A DNA stretch of 17,507 nt from JBHIER01 sp046760705 [NCBI: bacterium]. Lineage in GTDB: Bacteria; JBHIER01; G020348925. Numbering within the stretch: position 1 is the first letter of the stretch; each line of letters starts with the position of its first letter. Under the pieces are notes generated by a model that searched no databases, was not told the DNA's origin, and saw nothing but the letters and a program-made list of their open reading frames with translations. The position numbers and the translations under genes are program-made. Shown here one piece after another: positions 15,306 through 17,507 of this stretch. Location of the stretch: NCBI GenBank assembly GCA_046760705.1, contig JBHIER010000014.1, forward strand, positions 1 through 17,507. The letters are read 5' to 3'.

Positions 15306-15345
15306 TTGACAATGGTTGCTTTTCTCATAATATTATTGTTATGAT
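15306..15345 (+). promoter_or_regulatory. Promoter of the ptsN-like operon
   Basis: TTGACA (15306-15311) is a perfect -35, with TAATAT (15328-15333) 16 bp later. An overlapping alternative is TTGCTT (15316-15321), then 18 bp, then TATGAT (15340-15345). The region is AT-rich and lies 40-80 bp before the first start codon. It is divergent from the tRNA promoter, with about 53 bp between the two -35 boxes. Confidence 0.6.
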
Positions 15346-15426
15346 AGGGATAGTTCCAAGAGAGTGCGCTTCAGCATATAGAGCATGGTGAATATTCCCG
15401 TCATGGCCCATCGTGGAGTAAAAAGT

Positions 15427-15891
15427 ATGGAAAATCGTGACTTAGCTTCTCTCTTTGAGGAAAATCTGTTTGTTCCCCACCTGAAAGCTCAGACGAAGGA
15501 GGAAGTTCTGATCGAATTGGTCGATCTTCTCGTCTCCCACACAAAGATCAAAGACAAGGAGATTGTCTTGGAGATGCTGCGCCAGAGGGAGAGCCTCGGA
15601 AGCACCGGGATCGGGAAAGGCATTGCCATCCCCCACGGAAGATCCCTGGCCTCCACAAAATTGATCATCGTCTTTGGCAAGTCGGACCGTGGTATCGAGT
15701 TCGAAGCCATGGATGGTGGACGGGTTCATCTGATTTTTATGATTATCGCCCCTCCCCAGGACCCACAGAATCTCTATCTGGTGGTTTTAGGGAAACTTGT
15801 GGAGATGTTGAGGAGAAAAAAGGTTCGAGATGGACTTCTTCGGGCCAACACGTTCCAGGAGTTTAAAAATATCATCGAAGGAGGAGGCTGA
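15427..15891 (+). CDS. PTS EIIA domain protein, PtsN-like
   Basis: A IIA domain of the fructose/nitrogen-PTS type, a phosphoryl-accepting cytoplasmic protein usually involved in regulation rather than sugar transport. From the ATG at 15427 it has 154 residues, close to the family's usual 150-165. That start has GGAG eight bases upstream; an in-frame ATG at 15385 would add 14 unconserved residues and lacks a clear Shine-Dalgarno. The active-site histidine is in GIGKGIAIPHGR (H70 from this start). Other typical segments are LGSTGIG, LIIVFGKSDRGIEFEAMDG and VHLIFMIIAPP. No IIB or IIC transporter is nearby, consistent with a regulatory PtsN role. The stop is two bases before the zinc-ribbon gene. 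Confidence 0.88.
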   Translation: MENRDLASLFEENLFVPHLKAQTKEEVLIELVDLLVSHTKIKDKEIVLEMLRQRESLGSTGIGKGIAIPHGRSLASTKLIIVFGKSDRGIEFEAMDGGRVHLIFMIIAPPQDPQNLYLVVLGKLVEMLRRKKVRDGLLRANTFQEFKNIIEGGG

Positions 15892-15893
15892 GG

Positions 15894-16241
15894 GTGATAG
15901 AACAACTGAGAGATCTGATTGTTCTGCAGGATTTGGATCAGATGATCGCCGATGCGACGAATACTGAGTTCGCCAGGAGCGAGACGAAGATGGGGTTTAA
16001 GATGGACGGCCTGGATAAGCTCCGGGAGACGAGAGATGAACTCGCAGCCAAGATCGACCACACCTTTCTGAGGACCTATGAACGAGCCTCTAAGCGGTAC
16101 AGGCAGGCCATTGTACCGGTGAGAGGCGGTATCTGCCTGGGCTGTTTCGTGAGACTCCCCACCGAGGTCGCCTGCCGCGGACAGGAGGATCTCATCAGAA
16201 CGTGCGAAAATTGCGGCCGGATCCTCTATTGGGTGGAGTAA
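15894..16241 (+). CDS. Short C4 zinc-ribbon protein (DUF164-like)
   Basis: A 115-residue protein with a helical N-terminal half (residues 1-72, coiled-coil-like and charged) and a C-terminal zinc ribbon with ligands C81, C84, C104 and C107 (CLGC...CENC), ending CGRILYW. This is the C-terminal signature of the C4-type zinc-ribbon (DUF164) family, but intact members usually have a long coiled coil of about 170 residues; this is the short form. The GTG start follows GGAGGAGG (15880-15887) at six bases and lies two bases after the ptsN-like stop, so the two genes are one transcription unit. A link to nucleic-acid binding is family lore, not shown here. Confidence 0.85.
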   Translation: MIEQLRDLIVLQDLDQMIADATNTEFARSETKMGFKMDGLDKLRETRDELAAKIDHTFLRTYERASKRYRQAIVPVRGGICLGCFVRLPTEVACRGQEDLIRTCENCGRILYWVE

Positions 16242-16291
16242 GGCCGTTTGAACGATACTTGCCCCTTCTGTTTGATTCATTCCCTACCCCA

Positions 16292-16317
16292 GGCCGTCTT
16301 CTCTCGGCCCATTTTTT
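16292..16317 (+). terminator. Intrinsic terminator of the ptsN-zinc ribbon operon
   Basis: Stem GGCCG (16292-16296)/CGGCC (16305-16309), an 8-nt loop, then CA and six T residues (16312-16317). It lies 51 bp after the zinc-ribbon stop and 70 bp before the next gene, exactly where the transcript should end. Confidence 0.72.
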
Positions 16318-16387
16318 AGTTGCATTCCAGGGCCAAAATCCATTAATTGAAATGTGAGATGGGATATTTCTCTCAGGGAGGTGCGAC

Positions 16388-16909
16388 ATGGAGGCTGTTT
16401 TGGGTGGGTTGCTCGTCTTCTGGATGCGAACGTGTGACATGAGTCTCGGCACCTTGAGGATGTTCCTCATCGTTCAGGGGCGGCGTTATTACGCCGCCGC
16501 GGTGGGTTTTGTCGAGGTGACCATCTTCATTCTGGCCATCTCCAAAGTGATCGGCTCCATCACCGATGTGTGGCACGTCCTGGGCTATTCCGGAGGGTTC
16601 GCCTTTGGGACATTCATCGGAATATCCATCGAGGAGAGGCTGTCGCTGGGATACTCGCTGGCCCGGATCGTTTCTCGGGGGGCAGCCGAGGCCATTGCGG
16701 CCAAGCTGTGGGCCAACGGATTCGGGGCTTCCGTCATCGATGCTCGGGGCAAGGAAGGCCCCGTCAAAATCATTCATTCCCTCGTTCGCCGGAGGCAGGT
16801 AAAATCGCTGCTCTCCTTGGTTGAATCGGTCGATCCCAAAGCCTTCATCACCCTTCAGCACCCACGATCGAGTTTGCACGGCTACCTCAATCCGGTGAAA
16901 AAACGGTGA
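16388..16909 (+). CDS. UPF0316/DUF2179 family membrane protein
   Basis: A 173-residue protein with three N-terminal hydrophobic helices (about residues 1-16, 36-54 and 62-80) and a cytoplasmic DUF2179-like alpha/beta domain (about 95-170). The family pattern is clear: WMRTCDMSLGTLRMFLIVQG near the start, GFVEVTIFILAISKVIG in helix 2, GYSGGFAFGTFIGISIEERL after helix 3, then GASVIDARGKEGPVKIIHSL. Function in the family is unknown; DUF2179 is also found at the end of YitT-type membrane proteins. GGGAGGTG (16376-16383) precedes the ATG by four bases, a strong site. It follows a terminator, so it should have its own promoter, which I could not place. Confidence 0.9.
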   Translation: MEAVLGGLLVFWMRTCDMSLGTLRMFLIVQGRRYYAAAVGFVEVTIFILAISKVIGSITDVWHVLGYSGGFAFGTFIGISIEERLSLGYSLARIVSRGAAEAIAAKLWANGFGASVIDARGKEGPVKIIHSLVRRRQVKSLLSLVESVDPKAFITLQHPRSSLHGYLNPVKKR

Positions 16910-16954
16910 CTTCTCAGAAGCTTTTCGGTTCTCAAACAGTTCAGGGGGCACACG

Positions 16955-17450
16955 GTGGGAACCCACAAAGGTGATCGACGCCACGGCCACTTCTGGGGCT
17001 TGCTCTTCATCATTGTCGGAGGGCTTTTCTTCCTCGGCAATATCGGTCTCATCGATGTGGGCGATCTGATCTCCACCCTCTGGCCTTTGGTCCTTATCTT
17101 TATCGGACTGTGGATTGTTCTCAAGTCAAAAGGGCAGGGACCAAGGAGTGACGGAGGGGTACACAGTGTTCGGGTTGGCCGGAGATGTCGCAATTTTTGA
17201 GAACAGACAGAGCGGCCTTTTTCCGGCGCTCAATTATGACTCAGAAGGGTACGATCAAGCTGCGAAGAGGCTGAGGATCTATGCCTCTCATGTCTTCGGG
17301 GATATAAAAGTCTATCCGTCTTCTTGGGACAACTTTGTCACAAGCGAGTTACGTTTTGAAGACGTCCAATCTCCCGAAATTTCGGGAAGAGACGCAAAAC
17401 TGACCCTTTATTATGCCAGCCAATCTTCCGCCTCAATATTTAGCTGCTGA
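16955..17450 (+). pseudogene. LiaF-like membrane protein, frameshifted
   Basis: The GTG at 16955 follows AGGGGG at about six bases. The first 60 residues carry two transmembrane helices with the pattern FWGLLFIIVGGLFFLGNIGL, IDVGDLISTLWPLVLIFIGL, typical of LiaI/LiaF-like (DUF5668) N-terminal domains. After GLWIVLKSKGQG this frame degrades and stops at 17200. The +1 frame takes over near 17120-17150 and reads GYTVFGLAGDVAIFE, then RIYASHVFGDIKVYPSSW, which fits the beta-rich C-terminal domain of the same family (the phrase VFGDIKV is characteristic). It ends abnormally at 17450, running past the start of the next gene. Either a real frameshift or a sequencing error near the AAAAGGGCAGGGA run; alternatively two separate genes. 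Confidence 0.65.
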
Positions 17451-17507
17451 AGAGCGATACAGGGAAGCCAAGACTCCGGCCGAGAAGATGCAGGCCTTGA
17501 GGGAGAT
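17413..17507 (+). CDS. OBG/DRG-type GTPase with TGS domain, N-terminal part
   Basis: Starting at the ATG at 17413 the frame reads MPANLPPQYLAAEERYREAK followed by TPAEKMQALRE, and remains open to the window edge (31 codons). This is a highly characteristic N-terminus of the TGS-domain-containing OBG/DRG-like GTPases of bacteria and archaea, in which a helical region precedes the G domain (usual continuation: LATIPKHKGTEK). Only this helix is in the window, so no GTP-binding motif can be checked. It overlaps the tail of the LiaF-like frame by 38 bp, and no Shine-Dalgarno is visible, so translation may depend on coupling to the upstream reading. Confidence 0.75.
   Translation, partial: MPANLPPQYLAAEERYREAKTPAEKMQALRE

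Noticed and set aside
15385-15426. Upstream ATG at 15385 as the ptsN-like start
   Set aside because: It lacks a clear Shine-Dalgarno and adds 14 residues before the conserved domain, while the ATG at 15427 has GGAG at good spacing; not fully excluded.

Overview
The window looks like a chromosomal segment of an uncultured Gram-negative bacterium, most likely from the FCB side of the tree (Zixibacteria, Latescibacteria or KSB1-like lineages). This rests on gene content only: a type I dockerin on an exported protein, large M1 metallopeptidases, a DUF5916 outer-membrane protein, a small C4 zinc-ribbon protein next to a PTS IIA domain, and abundant intergenic hairpin repeats. The phylum assignment is inference.

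Region 1 (1-1073) has no convincing gene. It carries three tandem copies of a 69-72 bp composite hairpin element and several isolated perfect hairpins. Region 2 (1074-10043) is one tightly packed minus-strand cluster, read from 10043 down to 1074: exported M1 metallopeptidase, six-helix membrane protein, M1 metallopeptidase fused to a C-terminal Omp85-like beta-barrel, bacterial PH-domain membrane protein, endonuclease IV (nfo), and an exported dockerin protein. Gaps are 48, -4, 36, 59 and -4 bp, so it is probably one operon devoted mainly to envelope peptide processing, with a DNA repair gene embedded.

Region 3 (10150-14690) is a zone of gene decay on the plus strand. It holds fragments of an OmpR-type receiver, a PAP2 phosphatase, a DUF1080/LamG-like exported protein, a DUF5916 protein, and a tripartite efflux system (outer-membrane factor, membrane-fusion protein, RND pump) telescoped to about 0.9 kb. 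Only one gene there (11082-11813) appears intact. Between this zone and the tRNAs lies a 57-nt hairpin of three stacked 7-bp stems.

Region 4 (14893-15252) is a minus-strand tRNA operon, Gln(CTG)-Glu(CTC)-Arg(ACG), all with encoded CCA and a good sigma-70 type promoter. Region 5 (15306-17507) runs on the plus strand: a PtsN-like IIA protein coupled to a short C4 zinc-ribbon protein, an intrinsic terminator, a UPF0316/DUF2179 membrane protein, a frameshifted LiaF-like protein, and the first 31 codons of a TGS/OBG-type GTPase cut off by the window end.

The best candidates for something new are the M1-peptidase/Omp85-barrel fusion with its neighbours, the telescoped efflux remnant, and the structured elements at 226-489, 653-740 and 14786-14842.
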